64,000 nt of DNA from positions 17,654 through 81,653 of the forward strand of contig DIEX01000023.1 of the NCBI GenBank assembly GCA_002418835.1, read 5' to 3'. Under the pieces are notes generated by a model, which saw nothing but the letters and a program-made list of their open reading frames with translations, did not search any database and was not told the origin of the DNA. A program made the position numbers and the translations under genes. Origin of the DNA: Spirochaetia bacterium UBA5763. GTDB lineage: Bacteria; Spirochaetota; UBA4802; UBA5550. This document shows, piece after piece, positions 34,552 through 44,732 of this stretch (positions are counted from its first letter, which is position 1; every line of letters starts with the position of its first letter).

Positions 34552-36666
34552 ATGGCAAAAAACATTAAACCTGATACTCTCGTCATTGTGGAGTCACCTT
34601 CAAAGGCAAAGACTATCAATAAATACTTAGGCAAGAATTACATTATTTCCTCTTCTGTGGGGCATATTATTGATCTCCCGAAATCCAGACTTGCGATAGA
34701 TATTGAGCACGGTTTTAAGCCGGAATATATAACAATAAGGGGTAAAGCAAAAATACTGAATGAGCTTAAAAAACAGGCTGCCTCAGTATCCAATGTGCTT
34801 CTTGCAACTGACCCTGACCGTGAAGGGGAGGCTATATCATGGCATCTCTCCAATGCTCTGTCTCTGAAAAACAGTAATATAAAAAGGATCGAATTCAATG
34901 AGATCACTGAAACTGCAGTCAAAGAGGCAGTTGCCCATCCTAGAGAGATAAATACTGATCTTGTCAATGCACAGCAGGCAAGGAGGATCCTGGACAGGAT
35001 TGTAGGTTATTACCTGAGCCCCATCCTCTGGAAAAAGGTCAAGCGCGGCCTCTCTGCGGGGAGAGTGCAGTCTGCCGCCCTTAAAGTTATATGTGACCGC
35101 GAGGAGGAGATTGAGAAGTTTATCCCTCAGGAGTACTGGAGCATAGATGCTGAATGTACACATGGCGGAAAAAGTTTCACAGCTTCGCTCAGTCAGTATA
35201 AAAATGAAAAGGTCAGGCTCACCAATAAAACCGAAGTAGACACTGTCCTCAATTCTATTACAGATAAAAAACTTACTGTCTCTGAAATTAAAAAGCAGGA
35301 GAGGAGGAGAAAACCTCCTGCGCCATATATAACCAGCAGGATGCAGCAGGATGCAGCAAACAGGCTTGGATTCACTTCCAAAAAAACCATGATGGTGGCG
35401 CAGCAGTTATATGAAGGTATTGATATTACAGGAGCAGGCCCGGTTGGTCTTATAACATACATGAGAACTGACTCAACAAGGATCTCTGAAAACGCGATAC
35501 AGATGGCAAGGAGCTATATTTCGGAAAACTTCAAGCCGGAGCATCTCCCTGAAACACCAAATATTTATAAAGCAAAAAAGAACGCACAGGACGCTCACGA
35601 AGCGATACGCCCGTCAGATGTACACAGGACTCCTGACTCAATAAAGGGTGACCTTTCACGTGACCAGTACAGGCTTTATGATCTTATATGGAGAAGATTC
35701 GTCGCGAGCCAGATGACTGCGGAGGTCACTGAGACAATCACAGTAAACCTGGCATGTGAGGATTATATTTTCAGAGCGAACGGGAACAAGGTACTGTTCG
35801 CCGGATTTACTGAGGTTGAGAAACAGAGCAAATCTGAAAAGACCACTCTCCCTTCATTAAAGGAGAATGATATAATTGAAGTTTTTGTCATCAATCCTGA
35901 ACAGCATTTCACAACACCGCCTCCAAGATACAATGACGCCTCACTGGTGAAATTTCTCGAAGAATCAGGTATCGGCAGGCCGTCAACTTATGCGCCTACA
36001 ATTGACACTCTTCAGAAGAGATATTACATTACCCGCTCGGGGAAGCAGCTTATACCGACGATTCTCGGTAAGATAGTAAACAATATAATGTCCAATAATT
36101 TTTCATCACTGGTCTCTGTAGACTTTACTGCTGAGATGGAGGAGAAACTTGATAAGGTTGAAAGCTCTGAAATCGACTGGGTAAAGATGCTGGATGAGTT
36201 TTACTCTCCATTCAAAGATCTTGTTGAACAGGCGGAGCATAATATCGAGGAGATGAAAGGTATCCTTGATGAAGAGACCGATTATGTCTGTGAAAAATGC
36301 GGCAGAAAGATGATGAAAAAGCTCGGCAGGTTCGGGTTCTTCCTTGCCTGTTCAGGGTTTCCCGAATGCCGCAGTGCTAAGTCTCTACCTCTCGGGAAAT
36401 GTCCAAAGTGCGATGGAGATGTTGTAAAGCGGGCATCATCTGGAGGCAAGGGGGCATTTTACGGATGCAGTAATTATCCGGCATGTGATTTTCTCACAAG
36501 AGAAGTCCCGTCAGAAAGGAACTGTCCCAACTGTGAAAAACTTCTCTTTGTTAAAAAGATCAAAGGGAGAGGGGAGGAACTAAACTGCCTGAATCCTGAT
36601 TGCGGCTTCAAGGTCGAACTCCTTGATGACGCCCCGGCTCCGCAGGAGGAGGAACAGGATAGTTGA
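34552..36666 (+). CDS. topA: DNA topoisomerase I
   Basis: This 704-residue type IA topoisomerase relaxes negative supercoils. The Toprim start VIVESPSKAKTINKYLG, the acidic DPDREGEAI motif, the active-site Tyr303 in YMRTDSTRIS, and HEAIRPSD are all present. Three C-terminal zinc-ribbon modules follow (CEKCGRKM...CSGFPEC, CPKCDGDV...CSNYPAC, CPNCEKLL...CLNPDC), the usual arrangement. The last residues are acidic. The xer gene overlaps its stop codon. Confidence 0.97.
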   Translation: MAKNIKPDTLVIVESPSKAKTINKYLGKNYIISSSVGHIIDLPKSRLAIDIEHGFKPEYITIRGKAKILNELKKQAASVSNVLLATDPDREGEAISWHLSNALSLKNSNIKRIEFNEITETAVKEAVAHPREINTDLVNAQQARRILDRIVGYYLSPILWKKVKRGLSAGRVQSAALKVICDREEEIEKFIPQEYWSIDAECTHGGKSFTASLSQYKNEKVRLTNKTEVDTVLNSITDKKLTVSEIKKQERRRKPPAPYITSRMQQDAANRLGFTSKKTMMVAQQLYEGIDITGAGPVGLITYMRTDSTRISENAIQMARSYISENFKPEHLPETPNIYKAKKNAQDAHEAIRPSDVHRTPDSIKGDLSRDQYRLYDLIWRRFVASQMTAEVTETITVNLACEDYIFRANGNKVLFAGFTEVEKQSKSEKTTLPSLKENDIIEVFVINPEQHFTTPPPRYNDASLVKFLEESGIGRPSTYAPTIDTLQKRYYITRSGKQLIPTILGKIVNNIMSNNFSSLVSVDFTAEMEEKLDKVESSEIDWVKMLDEFYSPFKDLVEQAEHNIEEMKGILDEETDYVCEKCGRKMMKKLGRFGFFLACSGFPECRSAKSLPLGKCPKCDGDVVKRASSGGKGAFYGCSNYPACDFLTREVPSERNCPNCEKLLFVKKIKGRGEELNCLNPDCGFKVELLDDAPAPQEEEQDS

Positions 36667-37613
36667 TGCTTGGAGCTGTTGATCTCTTTCTGGATTATCT
36701 TCTTGTTGAGAAGAACTGTTCTGAGAAAACAGCTGATCACTATCAGAGCGATCTGTTCCAGCTCAATGATTTTCTTTCAGGAAGAGTTCCTGAGCCCTTT
36801 ATCGGTTATTTTGAAATAGATACGGTTCTCGTAAATGGAGAACCGGATATCGATACTGTAACTGTAAATGATCTCCGCAGCTTCATCGAATTCTGCTTTG
36901 AGAGGGGATTGAAGAAATCCTCAATTGAACGGAAGATCGCTTCAATAAAATCATTCTTTATTTTTCTCTACAGACGTGAAATAATCAGCAGCAATCCGTC
37001 GCGAAAATTAATCTATCCGAAAAAAGAATCCCGTCTCCCGAAGTTCCTCTACCTGAAAGAGTACGAAGCCCTGATCCAGTTCGACGTAAAAAACTTTTTT
37101 GACGCCAGGGATAAGGCGCTCATTTCACTGTTCTACTCAACAGGATGCAGGATCTCTGAACTCGCTGAATCTCTTCTGAAGGATTTATCCATTGATGAAG
37201 GTAAACTTAAGGTTCAGGGGAAGGGTAGTGTGGATCGGATTGTTTTCCTCACTGATGAATCGACTGAGTTGATGCAGCTTTACCTTAATGAACGCAGGGC
37301 AAAATTCGGTTCTGCTGAGGGTTATATCTTCGTGAATAAAAATGGAGAGGGCATTTCTATCCGTGGTATGTATGATATAATAATAAAACGCGGTGCGGCT
37401 GCCGGACTTTCACACAAACTTACACCTCATACTTTGCGTCACAGTTTTGCAACAGAGCTTCTTAACCGCGGTGCTGATATTCGCGCTGTGCAGGAGATGC
37501 TTGGCCACAAAAGCATCTCCACTACCCAGATATATACTCACACAACAAAAACAAGACTGAAAAAAATTTATGAGATGTATCATCCTCATGCAGAAAGAAG
37601 TGATAAAGAATAA
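36666..37613 (+). CDS. XerC/XerD-family tyrosine recombinase
   Basis: With ATG at 36666 this is a 315-residue recombinase. The N-terminal SAM-like domain is FLDYLLVEKNCSEKTADHYQSDL. Catalytic residues are visible: Arg in TGCRISEL, Lys in VQGKGSVDR, His and Arg in HTLRHSFATEL, His in LGHKSISTTQ and the nucleophile Tyr in IYTH. Xer recombinases resolve chromosome dimers at dif. Length and context (topA-xer, no integrase neighbours) favour the housekeeping role, but XerC and XerD cannot be told apart. The ATG overlaps the topA stop (TGATG) behind GGAGGAGG. The in-frame TTG at 36663 is less likely. Confidence 0.92.
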   Translation: MLGAVDLFLDYLLVEKNCSEKTADHYQSDLFQLNDFLSGRVPEPFIGYFEIDTVLVNGEPDIDTVTVNDLRSFIEFCFERGLKKSSIERKIASIKSFFIFLYRREIISSNPSRKLIYPKKESRLPKFLYLKEYEALIQFDVKNFFDARDKALISLFYSTGCRISELAESLLKDLSIDEGKLKVQGKGSVDRIVFLTDESTELMQLYLNERRAKFGSAEGYIFVNKNGEGISIRGMYDIIIKRGAAAGLSHKLTPHTLRHSFATELLNRGADIRAVQEMLGHKSISTTQIYTHTTKTRLKKIYEMYHPHAERSDKE

Positions 37614-37615
37614 CA

Positions 37616-38671
37616 TCAGTTCATTGCCCTCGCTATTACTCCGCCGCAAAGAAGATCCCCTGATTCATCATAAAATACTGCACTCTGCCCCGGGGATATG
37701 CCTGATTCAGGTTTATCAAAGGTCACAAGAAACTTTTCTCCATCCCTTTTCACTCTGCATGGCACCGGTCTCTGTGTGGACCTGCATTTGACAAAGGCTG
37801 CTCTCTCCTCAGCGATAATCTCTTTCATGTCATAGGAGTTCTCTGTCTCGATGTATTTAACACAAAGCTCTTCACGCGGGCCTGCGATTACCCTGTTGTT
37901 GACAGTATCAATTGCTGTAACGTATAGCGGATAGGGAGCGGAGATCCCCATACCTCTGCGCTGCCCGATTGTGTACCTGTATATTCCGTTATGTCTGCCG
38001 AGAATTCTGCCGGAAGAGTCCGCTATATCACCGCGCTCCGGCTCTTTACCTGATCGGTTTTCAAGAAAAGAGATGTAATCATTTGCAGGAATGAAACATA
38101 TCTCCTGGCTGTCAGGTTTATCCTTTAATATTATGTTATTTTCTGCAGCAATAGCTCTGATCTTCTCCTTGGTAAAATCTCCAATGGGGAAAATAGTATC
38201 GCTGAGCTGTTCCTGCGTAAGCATATAAAGAAAATAGGACTGATCTTTAGATGGATCAGGGGACATTGAAAGAAAGTGTCTTATGCCGTCAGTTTTTTTA
38301 ATTACGTAATGCCCTGTGGCGATCTTTTCACATCCGGCATCTTTAGCTATATCCAGAAGTTCACCGAACTTTACATACCTGTTGCAGATAATACAGGGAT
38401 TAGGGGTCCTTCCCGAAAAATATTCGCTGCAGAAAGGTTTAATGACTCTCTCCTCAAATATGCTGATTAAAGGTATCTCAATATGTCTGAATCCGAATTG
38501 TTCTGCTATATGTTTAGCGTCATTTAAAGAGCGGTTGTATATTTCATCATTTACTCTGTTATGCGGCAGAAACCTGGCGGTAATCCCGGTAATTTCGTGG
38601 CCCTGCTCTTTAAGAATGACAGCAGCAACTGTTGAATCTATCCCGCCGCTCATTGCTACCGCAATTTTCAT
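37616..38671 (-). CDS. mnmA: tRNA-specific 2-thiouridylase MnmA
   Basis: This 351-residue enzyme makes 2-thiouridine at the wobble position of Glu, Gln and Lys tRNAs. It shows the PP-loop AVAMSGGIDSTVAA, TPNPCIICNRYVKF with Cys96 at the first catalytic position, ATGHYV, KDQSYFLYML and DSQEICFIP with Cys192 as the second. The segment TARFLPHN replaces the more usual Met-rich substrate loop. It is the last gene of a long minus-strand run, overlaps the radical SAM stop (ATGA) and ends 2 bases from the convergent xer. Confidence 0.94.
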   Translation of the reverse strand: MKIAVAMSGGIDSTVAAVILKEQGHEITGITARFLPHNRVNDEIYNRSLNDAKHIAEQFGFRHIEIPLISIFEERVIKPFCSEYFSGRTPNPCIICNRYVKFGELLDIAKDAGCEKIATGHYVIKKTDGIRHFLSMSPDPSKDQSYFLYMLTQEQLSDTIFPIGDFTKEKIRAIAAENNIILKDKPDSQEICFIPANDYISFLENRSGKEPERGDIADSSGRILGRHNGIYRYTIGQRRGMGISAPYPLYVTAIDTVNNRVIAGPREELCVKYIETENSYDMKEIIAEERAAFVKCRSTQRPVPCRVKRDGEKFLVTFDKPESGISPGQSAVFYDESGDLLCGGVIARAMN

Positions 38672-39642
38672 TTTTCGTCCCCTTCAGTATATAAAAATCC
38701 CTGGAAAGTGCATCTTCTGCTGAATTCATCTTCAATCGCCTGAAGCACAGTCCCCTTATGAAGCCCCCATTTCGGCTGAAGAAGTGATTCCTCCATCCTG
38801 TCCCCCATGAGCCTGTGAATCAATATGTCCGGCCTCAGGCGTTCAATAAAATCGCAGACAGTTGAAACATACTCCTTCAATGACATAAGAGAAAATTGTT
38901 CTTTCTCATAAATATAAGCAAGGGGGGTGTCTTTTATTATATGCAGATGATGAAGCTTCACCCCTGCAACCGGCAGCTTCGAAATTGTTTCAGCAGTTTC
39001 CATCATCTCTGCCCATGTTTCGCCAGGAATGCCGAGAATAACATGCACACAGACAGGTATGTTGTATTCAGCAATCATGATAAGTGCGTCATCTGTCTGT
39101 TTAAAGGTATGTTGCCTGTTCAGGTTTTCAAGGCTTTTGTCGTGGACAGACTGAAGTCCAAGCTCAATCCAGAGTTCAAAATTTTCTTTTTTATAACTGC
39201 TTATAACTTCAAGGATCTCCCTGTTAATACAGTCAGGCCTTGTGCCGATCATGAGCCCCGTAATATCAGGGAAGTTCACAGCCTCATCGTAGAGTTTTTT
39301 CAGCTTTTCGGGAGGTGCATATGTATTGGTGAATGCCTGGAAATAGGCAATATATTTCGTGTCTTTCTCTGAACGGCGGAAAGTGTTTTTTGCATTGAGC
39401 ATCTGATCCGCTATTGAGGATAATCCTCCGGTAGTGGGGGAGGCAGAACCCTCTTCCGAGCAGAAGACACAGCCGTCAAAGCTTAAAGTGCCGTCCCTGT
39501 TGGGGCATGAGAACCCTGCGTCAATGGGAAGTTTCAGGACACGGCACGAGTATGCGGCGGCCAGGTAATCACCGAAAAAATTATACGGTTTACCTGACCA
39601 TTTACCGGGGTTAAATATCTTTCTGTTTTTCTGTTTCTGCAA
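38668..39642 (-). CDS. Radical SAM protein, YhcC/TIGR01212 family
   Basis: This 324-residue protein has the atypical TIGR01212 cluster motif with wide first spacing, GFSCPNRDGTLSFDGCVFC, followed by family blocks IGTRPDC, WIELGLQS, HVILGIPGE and LHHLHIIKDTPLA. The family binds a 4Fe-4S cluster and SAM, but its substrate is not known to me. Its place beside mnmA hints at tRNA modification. The start is TTG at 39642, which makes it overlap the amidase gene by 32 bases. A shorter start is possible. Confidence 0.88.
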   Translation of the reverse strand: MQKQKNRKIFNPGKWSGKPYNFFGDYLAAAYSCRVLKLPIDAGFSCPNRDGTLSFDGCVFCSEEGSASPTTGGLSSIADQMLNAKNTFRRSEKDTKYIAYFQAFTNTYAPPEKLKKLYDEAVNFPDITGLMIGTRPDCINREILEVISSYKKENFELWIELGLQSVHDKSLENLNRQHTFKQTDDALIMIAEYNIPVCVHVILGIPGETWAEMMETAETISKLPVAGVKLHHLHIIKDTPLAYIYEKEQFSLMSLKEYVSTVCDFIERLRPDILIHRLMGDRMEESLLQPKWGLHKGTVLQAIEDEFSRRCTFQGFLYTEGDEK

Positions 39643-41350
39643 AATATGAATTCTTCAGGTACTGCTGATTCTGGTATTTCTGCGGATCAAGGTAAACCGC
39701 AGATACACGATTTGCTTTAACAATATTAAGATTTTTGTCAAGATTAACAACGTATATACCGGGAGTAAATTCAAAATCTCTCACAACTTTTTCAGAAATC
39801 CAGATTCTCTTTTTTCTTTTTGATGAGTATTTTTTTACTTTTTTCCAGGAGACTGCTTTATAATCCTTCATCCCTTCAATGATACGGTTAGTTTCATCAT
39901 CATTCGCACCAAGGGATTCTGACACAGCGTGTTCCAGACCCTCTTTGCTTCTTAGAGCAAGGATAAATGGTTTTGTAACAGAAGATCTTTCAACAGCCGT
40001 AGCCTTTCTTATTCCGGCAGGTGAGTAACTCTCCCCGTTGCTTCTTTCAGAAACTGAGTTTCTTTCTCTCCGGTTGCCGTAAATTGCGTTATTATACTTG
40101 TCTCTCATAGCTGAATAAATAATATTTCTGCTTAAAGAGTTTTTTGCGTTTACAAAACATGTGCGGGATTTCCTGTATTTTTTCTTTTTGCTGTAGGCAA
40201 GGCCTTTCCTGTAATGATGCTCTGCCCGGTTAACCCTTTCAATAATTGCCGAATAATAATCGATAGTATCACTGGTTGATGAACTGTAGTATCTCTTCAT
40301 TGAATTTACTGCTGCATTTGCTCCTTCTACATCACCTTTTTCAAGGAAAAGAACTGTAAGTCTTGCAAGTTTAAGTAACTCAATTCTATGTGTGACATCT
40401 TTAGGATTATACTTCAGGCTGCTCCCTGATATATCCATTCCGAATACATCGTTGATAGTTTTAACAAGCATATCATAATGGGTTGAGATCATTTCGTCCA
40501 TGTATTCCGGGTCACGAAGTTTTTTCTCTTCAGCAGGGTGGGAGATAAAACCGCATTCATAAATAACTGAAACCGGGAAAAGCAGATAGTATGAAAATCT
40601 GTCGTCAGCAACGGCCCCGTATTCCCAGTTATTAATTGAGTAGCCTTTTGAAGAGAGTGAATTTTTTATATTATGTGCATACTGCTTTGAAAATCCGCTG
40701 GCATCATATTTGTTGTAAAGTGTCAGGTATCCTGAATACGTACCTGTAATGTTTTTAAGGAGTTTTCTTCCCGAACTGTCGCGGATTATATGTATTCCAG
40801 GCATGTTCACAAGTCCGTCAGCTTTTTCGAATACAGAAACATTATTCATGTGCATCTCAATAACAAGAAAAGCATTGGAATTATATGCGTTATCAGCCAC
40901 GTCTCTGAATTTCATATACTGATATGAATCTGACTTACCTTCGAGAACATTCATGTAATAAGGAGCTGCACTGACTTCGATATATTTATTGGCTTTAAGC
41001 TTGTTATACAATTTTCTTGAATAGATTATTGAGTACCATTCCTCCGGAAGGCCAGTTACGCCGATTCTTTCAGTTGTTGTCCCTCTCCATCTCCCTGTAT
41101 TGTCTTTCCCGTGCGCTGGGCCGAAGTATATTTTGAATTTTCCGTCATTGGCTATCTGTTCATTAATGGAGCCGTAAACATCATCAATATAGTTTATAAT
41201 TTCCGCTGCTTTATCATAATTATTCTGATTTGCATTTTTTAAAACTTTTCTCATGGTTTCTGTCTGATCTTTTTTTATTTCAGCAGACGAAAGGAGTGCT
41301 GCCGGAGCAAAAAGCATAATAATTAAAACAGCAAGAATATTCATTTTCAT
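39611..41350 (-). CDS. N-acetylmuramoyl-L-alanine amidase (Amidase_3) with a long C-terminal region
   Basis: This 579-residue protein has a signal peptide (about 1-22). An Amidase_3-type domain (about 65-320) follows: GPAHGKDNTG with the first zinc His, Glu in TTERIG as second ligand, His in EMHMNN, and the catalytic Glu in YECGFISHPAEEKKL. It should cleave the amide bond between muramic acid and the stem peptide in the periplasm. The C-terminal 250 residues, rich in Lys, Arg and Ser, match no domain I recognise. It is in the run with two small lipoprotein-like genes and TPR genes. Confidence 0.86.
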   Translation of the reverse strand: MKMNILAVLIIMLFAPAALLSSAEIKKDQTETMRKVLKNANQNNYDKAAEIINYIDDVYGSINEQIANDGKFKIYFGPAHGKDNTGRWRGTTTERIGVTGLPEEWYSIIYSRKLYNKLKANKYIEVSAAPYYMNVLEGKSDSYQYMKFRDVADNAYNSNAFLVIEMHMNNVSVFEKADGLVNMPGIHIIRDSSGRKLLKNITGTYSGYLTLYNKYDASGFSKQYAHNIKNSLSSKGYSINNWEYGAVADDRFSYYLLFPVSVIYECGFISHPAEEKKLRDPEYMDEMISTHYDMLVKTINDVFGMDISGSSLKYNPKDVTHRIELLKLARLTVLFLEKGDVEGANAAVNSMKRYYSSSTSDTIDYYSAIIERVNRAEHHYRKGLAYSKKKKYRKSRTCFVNAKNSLSRNIIYSAMRDKYNNAIYGNRRERNSVSERSNGESYSPAGIRKATAVERSSVTKPFILALRSKEGLEHAVSESLGANDDETNRIIEGMKDYKAVSWKKVKKYSSKRKKRIWISEKVVRDFEFTPGIYVVNLDKNLNIVKANRVSAVYLDPQKYQNQQYLKNSYFAETEKQKDI

Positions 41351-41367
41351 AGATTCTCTTCCCTGAG

Positions 41368-41826
41368 TTATTTAAGATTTTTTATATTTATGAAATCTGT
41401 CCTGAGTTCTCTCTTCTCAAGATCAAAGAAATAGACATTACTGTCAATGCAGCTCTGACCTGCTGCAATTACTTTACCGTGCTTATCCATAAGACTTTTT
41501 ATCTGGACTGTGGCATTTCTTCCGAAAGAGGGATTAAGCTCTTTCTGAAGCTGTTTGAATGCCTCAAATTTTACTCTCTCTTCAATTTCACCGGCAGAGC
41601 TGCCCCTGCATTCCTCAAGGGTTAAAATAAAAACTACAGCCCTATATCTTGAATCATCTATCCATCCTGTCTTTTTATATGATTCAGAAAGGCCCTTCTG
41701 CTCAATTACTGACGGGAGTTTACTGTTTTCTACAGTCTGTTTTTTCATGCAGAACGGAACTGTTAACAGCGCTGAAATAATAAAACATATTGAAACTATA
41801 TTAATAAATAATCTGTTACTTTTCAT
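41368..41826 (-). CDS. Small exported protein, possible lipoprotein
   Basis: I do not recognise this 152-residue protein. It has an N-terminal hydrophobic signal (about 8-25) ending at Cys26, a weak lipobox (TVPFC). The mature part has an ERVKFEAFKQLQKEL helix typical of LPP20-like periplasmic proteins. The next gene (145 residues) has a similar helix, so the two may be distant paralogues. It is 18 bases upstream of the amidase gene. Confidence 0.7.
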   Translation of the reverse strand: MKSNRLFINIVSICFIISALLTVPFCMKKQTVENSKLPSVIEQKGLSESYKKTGWIDDSRYRAVVFILTLEECRGSSAGEIEERVKFEAFKQLQKELNPSFGRNATVQIKSLMDKHGKVIAAGQSCIDSNVYFFDLEKRELRTDFINIKNLK

Positions 41827-41911
41827 AAAAAGCTCCGGAGTTTTATAATTAATGAATCGGTGCTGTTTTAATTATCGGAGCACTTTACAGTAAATTGAGA
41901 AGGAGTAATGA

Positions 41912-42349
41912 TTATTTAGCTAAAAATTCATTTTTAATATTTTTTTTGTAAATTCTATAGATCAGAACTACCGAATCATCAATAAGATAAAATTCATGCT
42001 CCAGTTTCCCGGAGTCAGCATAAGCTGCGGCTCTTTTTTTTATCGCGGCTGTATCAGATTCAGATACTGCATCTTTGTCATCGCGGGATAAAAGAGAGTA
42101 TGCAATAATCTGTTTTTCAGCCTCCACGGGGATGTTCTTCTTCGCTTTAATGTACGCGCTCTGTCTCTTTTCATACATGCTTGAAGCATCCTTATCCGGC
42201 TCCATTTTAATAATTACCTGGAAGCAGTTCTCGCCCAGAGGGCCCGATGTGGAGAAATCGGAAGCATAAGGCTCGGTGAGCTGAGTAGTGCCGCATCCTG
42301 TAATAAAAAGAACTGCGGCAGAAATTAAAACTGAAAAAAGAAGTCTCAT
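41912..42349 (-). CDS. Small lipoprotein
   Basis: This 145-residue protein has a clear lipobox, FITGC (Cys19). The mature part is mixed alpha/beta with an amphipathic helix (SAYIKAKKNIPVEAEKQII). Function is unknown. Its ATG directly abuts the stop of the large TPR gene (TAAATG), indicating one transcript and possibly a common complex. Confidence 0.75.
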   Translation of the reverse strand: MRLLFSVLISAAVLFITGCGTTQLTEPYASDFSTSGPLGENCFQVIIKMEPDKDASSMYEKRQSAYIKAKKNIPVEAEKQIIAYSLLSRDDKDAVSESDTAAIKKRAAAYADSGKLEHEFYLIDDSVVLIYRIYKKNIKNEFLAK

Positions 42350-44719
42350 TTAATTACCCTTTATCACGTTGAGAATTGATCTGATTTTGTCAGCATCCCT
42401 GTGATTAGGATTAATTGCAAGCACCCTTTCAAAATGGAACGAAGCTTTTTGATTGTTCTTTATGTTTCTGTAGTATATCATACCCAGCTCTTCATGTGCA
42501 TCAATATTGTCTTTTTTTATCTGAAGAGATTTTTCCAGAGAGCTTACAGCTTTTTCATAATTTGACTGATCCCTGTAGGCTATACCCAGGTCAAAATATG
42601 TTTTGTAGTCAATGGGGTTGAGCTCTGCCGCAGTATTATACTCCTCTATAGCTTTATCATAAATTTTCATCTCACGATAGGCATTTGCGAGGTTATAGTG
42701 TGCATCATGTGATCTTGGTGATGAGTCAACTCCGCGCTTGAGTACTGAAACGGCTTTTTCGTGAAGTTTTTTTTCTGTATAGAGTCTTCCGAGGTTTATA
42801 TAAGCCTTGGTATATTGCGGGTTTGCTTCAATAGCTTTTTCGTAGCTTTCAATTGCCTTTATATCGTTATTCAGGCCTTCGTTAGCCTGTCCTATTTCAT
42901 AGAATGATGCCGCGTCCCCCCCTTTAAGCTGAGCGGATTTTTCAAACAGAGGGATAGACTCAGTATAATTTTTCTTTGCCTGGTTTATAAGGCCAAGGTT
43001 GAAATATGCCTGGTAGTGCTGCGGGTCCTGCTGAATAGCTTTCTGATAGAAATTAGCAGCGTTGCTGTAGTTTTTCATCTCGTGGTATGTTTCACCGAGT
43101 TTGAAGTTTGTCTCAGGATTATCGGGACGAAGTTCCAGATCTTTTGAAAAGTTGTTCAGTGCCTCACTGTAGTTCTTTGACTCCAGATGCAGGTTCCCCA
43201 TGTTGAAGTATGCCCTGTCCATCTTGGGATCAATAGTTGTTGCCTTTTTAAAGTCGCTTACGGCTCCACCTTTGTCATTAAGCTTCAGATAGGATAGTCC
43301 CCGGGCATAATAAGCCTTCGCGTGCTGCGGGTCATCAGTAATTGCCTTGTTAAATGACTGAACTGACTCCTTGAATTTATTATCCATGTACTGCATGAGG
43401 CCGATCCTGTAGTGCGCATCAGGATTTTTAGGATTTACTGCGACAGAATTCCTGAAGGCATTCATAGCTTCAGGATACATCTTGTTGTGGTAATAGAGTC
43501 GTCCCATCCAGTAATGTGAATAGTCATCATTTTTATCAAGCTCTGTAGCTTTTCTATATGCTTTAACCGCCTCATCATACTCCTTTTTATTCCTGTGGTT
43601 GTCGCCAATCTCACGCCACTTCTGCGCATCCTGTGATACATTGTTAGAAGGGATTTTTTTTGATGAACCGGGATCATCGAGAGTTGTATCAGCAACAGGG
43701 TCCTGCTTTACAATATCAGTTTTAGCTGCATCTGTATCAGTTTTAACAGCAACAGCAGCTTCACGCTTCTTTTTCTCCTTATCAAGCTCACCCGCAACAG
43801 CTGCGTATTTATTGCGAAGATCATCATCCTTACTGTTGTACTGAAGCGCTTTTTTATAATATTCAACGGCAGTGGCGTAATCGCCTTTGCTTGCGTAAAT
43901 ATCCCCGAGGCGGGCGGCTGATTCCCAGTCAGCCGGATCAAGGGCAAGAGCTTTTCTATATGCTGAAATCGCGTTATCCGTATTGCCGAGTTTTAACTCG
44001 CTGTGTCCAAGGCCCCTGTAGTATTTTCCGGTTTTTGAATTGGTGCTTATAGCTTTTTTGAAATTCTCCCTGGCATCGGAATTTTTTCCGTTTTTAAGAT
44101 AAACATTCCCCAGGTTGTAGTAACCCTCACCTTCACCGGGATTGTTTTTGATACCCTCCTCAATGATGTCAACTGCGCTTCTGACATCTCCCTTTTTGAG
44201 CTTTTGGTCAGCCATATTTTTATAGCTCTCCTGATCACGGGGAGCTACCTTCTGCGCCTGTTTATACTCACGCAGAGCTTTATCAATCTCCTCCCTGTTG
44301 TCATAAACATTTCCCAGCTTATTATATGCGGAAGGGTAGAGCGGTTTGTTTTTCTTTGCCAGTTCAAACACCTTGATTGCGTTATCATAATCACCTTTTA
44401 AGGCATACGCGTGGCCAAGTCCGTTAAGTGCATCGTAATTGTTGGGGTCGATTTTCAGAATTTTTTTATAGTAATCGATTGCCTTATCATAGTCGCCGAA
44501 AGATTTATAGAGGTCAGCAATCTTCAGCATTATATCAATGTTACCCTGGTCTGTTGCAAGGAGTTCTTCATATAAAGAAATCTGTTTCAGTCTGAGGTCT
44601 GAAATTTCGTCAGCGGGATTCGATTTATGGAAAGCGAAGAACCAGATAAGCCCCGCCACAAGCACTGCTCCTGCGGTCACAGCTGCGATTTTAGTTCTGT
44701 TGTCGTTGTAGTAGTACAT
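42350..44719 (-). CDS. Large membrane-anchored TPR protein
   Basis: This 789-residue protein has one N-terminal membrane helix (about 10-29). Roughly twenty 34-residue tetratricopeptide repeats follow in two blocks, split by a low-complexity Lys/Asp/Ala linker near residues 310-360. Repeats follow the canonical W/Y-LG/Y-A-F-A-P pattern, for example YNALNGLGHAYALKGDYDNA and YYNLGNVYLKNG. The repeats lie outside the cytosol if the helix is a signal anchor. It is probably a scaffold for the envelope proteins encoded downstream (lipoproteins, amidase). Confidence 0.87.
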   Translation of the reverse strand: MYYYNDNRTKIAAVTAGAVLVAGLIWFFAFHKSNPADEISDLRLKQISLYEELLATDQGNIDIMLKIADLYKSFGDYDKAIDYYKKILKIDPNNYDALNGLGHAYALKGDYDNAIKVFELAKKNKPLYPSAYNKLGNVYDNREEIDKALREYKQAQKVAPRDQESYKNMADQKLKKGDVRSAVDIIEEGIKNNPGEGEGYYNLGNVYLKNGKNSDARENFKKAISTNSKTGKYYRGLGHSELKLGNTDNAISAYRKALALDPADWESAARLGDIYASKGDYATAVEYYKKALQYNSKDDDLRNKYAAVAGELDKEKKKREAAVAVKTDTDAAKTDIVKQDPVADTTLDDPGSSKKIPSNNVSQDAQKWREIGDNHRNKKEYDEAVKAYRKATELDKNDDYSHYWMGRLYYHNKMYPEAMNAFRNSVAVNPKNPDAHYRIGLMQYMDNKFKESVQSFNKAITDDPQHAKAYYARGLSYLKLNDKGGAVSDFKKATTIDPKMDRAYFNMGNLHLESKNYSEALNNFSKDLELRPDNPETNFKLGETYHEMKNYSNAANFYQKAIQQDPQHYQAYFNLGLINQAKKNYTESIPLFEKSAQLKGGDAASFYEIGQANEGLNNDIKAIESYEKAIEANPQYTKAYINLGRLYTEKKLHEKAVSVLKRGVDSSPRSHDAHYNLANAYREMKIYDKAIEEYNTAAELNPIDYKTYFDLGIAYRDQSNYEKAVSSLEKSLQIKKDNIDAHEELGMIYYRNIKNNQKASFHFERVLAINPNHRDADKIRSILNVIKGN

Positions 44720-44732
44720 ATAACCTCACTCT

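Noticed and set aside
36666..37613. Integrase of a mobile element
   Set aside because: The gene is coupled to topA, with no attachment-site repeats, tRNA junction or phage genes nearby, so the housekeeping Xer role is more likely.
42350..44719. Periodic DNA repeats in the TPR gene as a possible CRISPR or satellite
   Set aside because: The period is about 102 bases in frame and reflects the 34-residue TPR, with diverged DNA and no spacer/repeat alternation.
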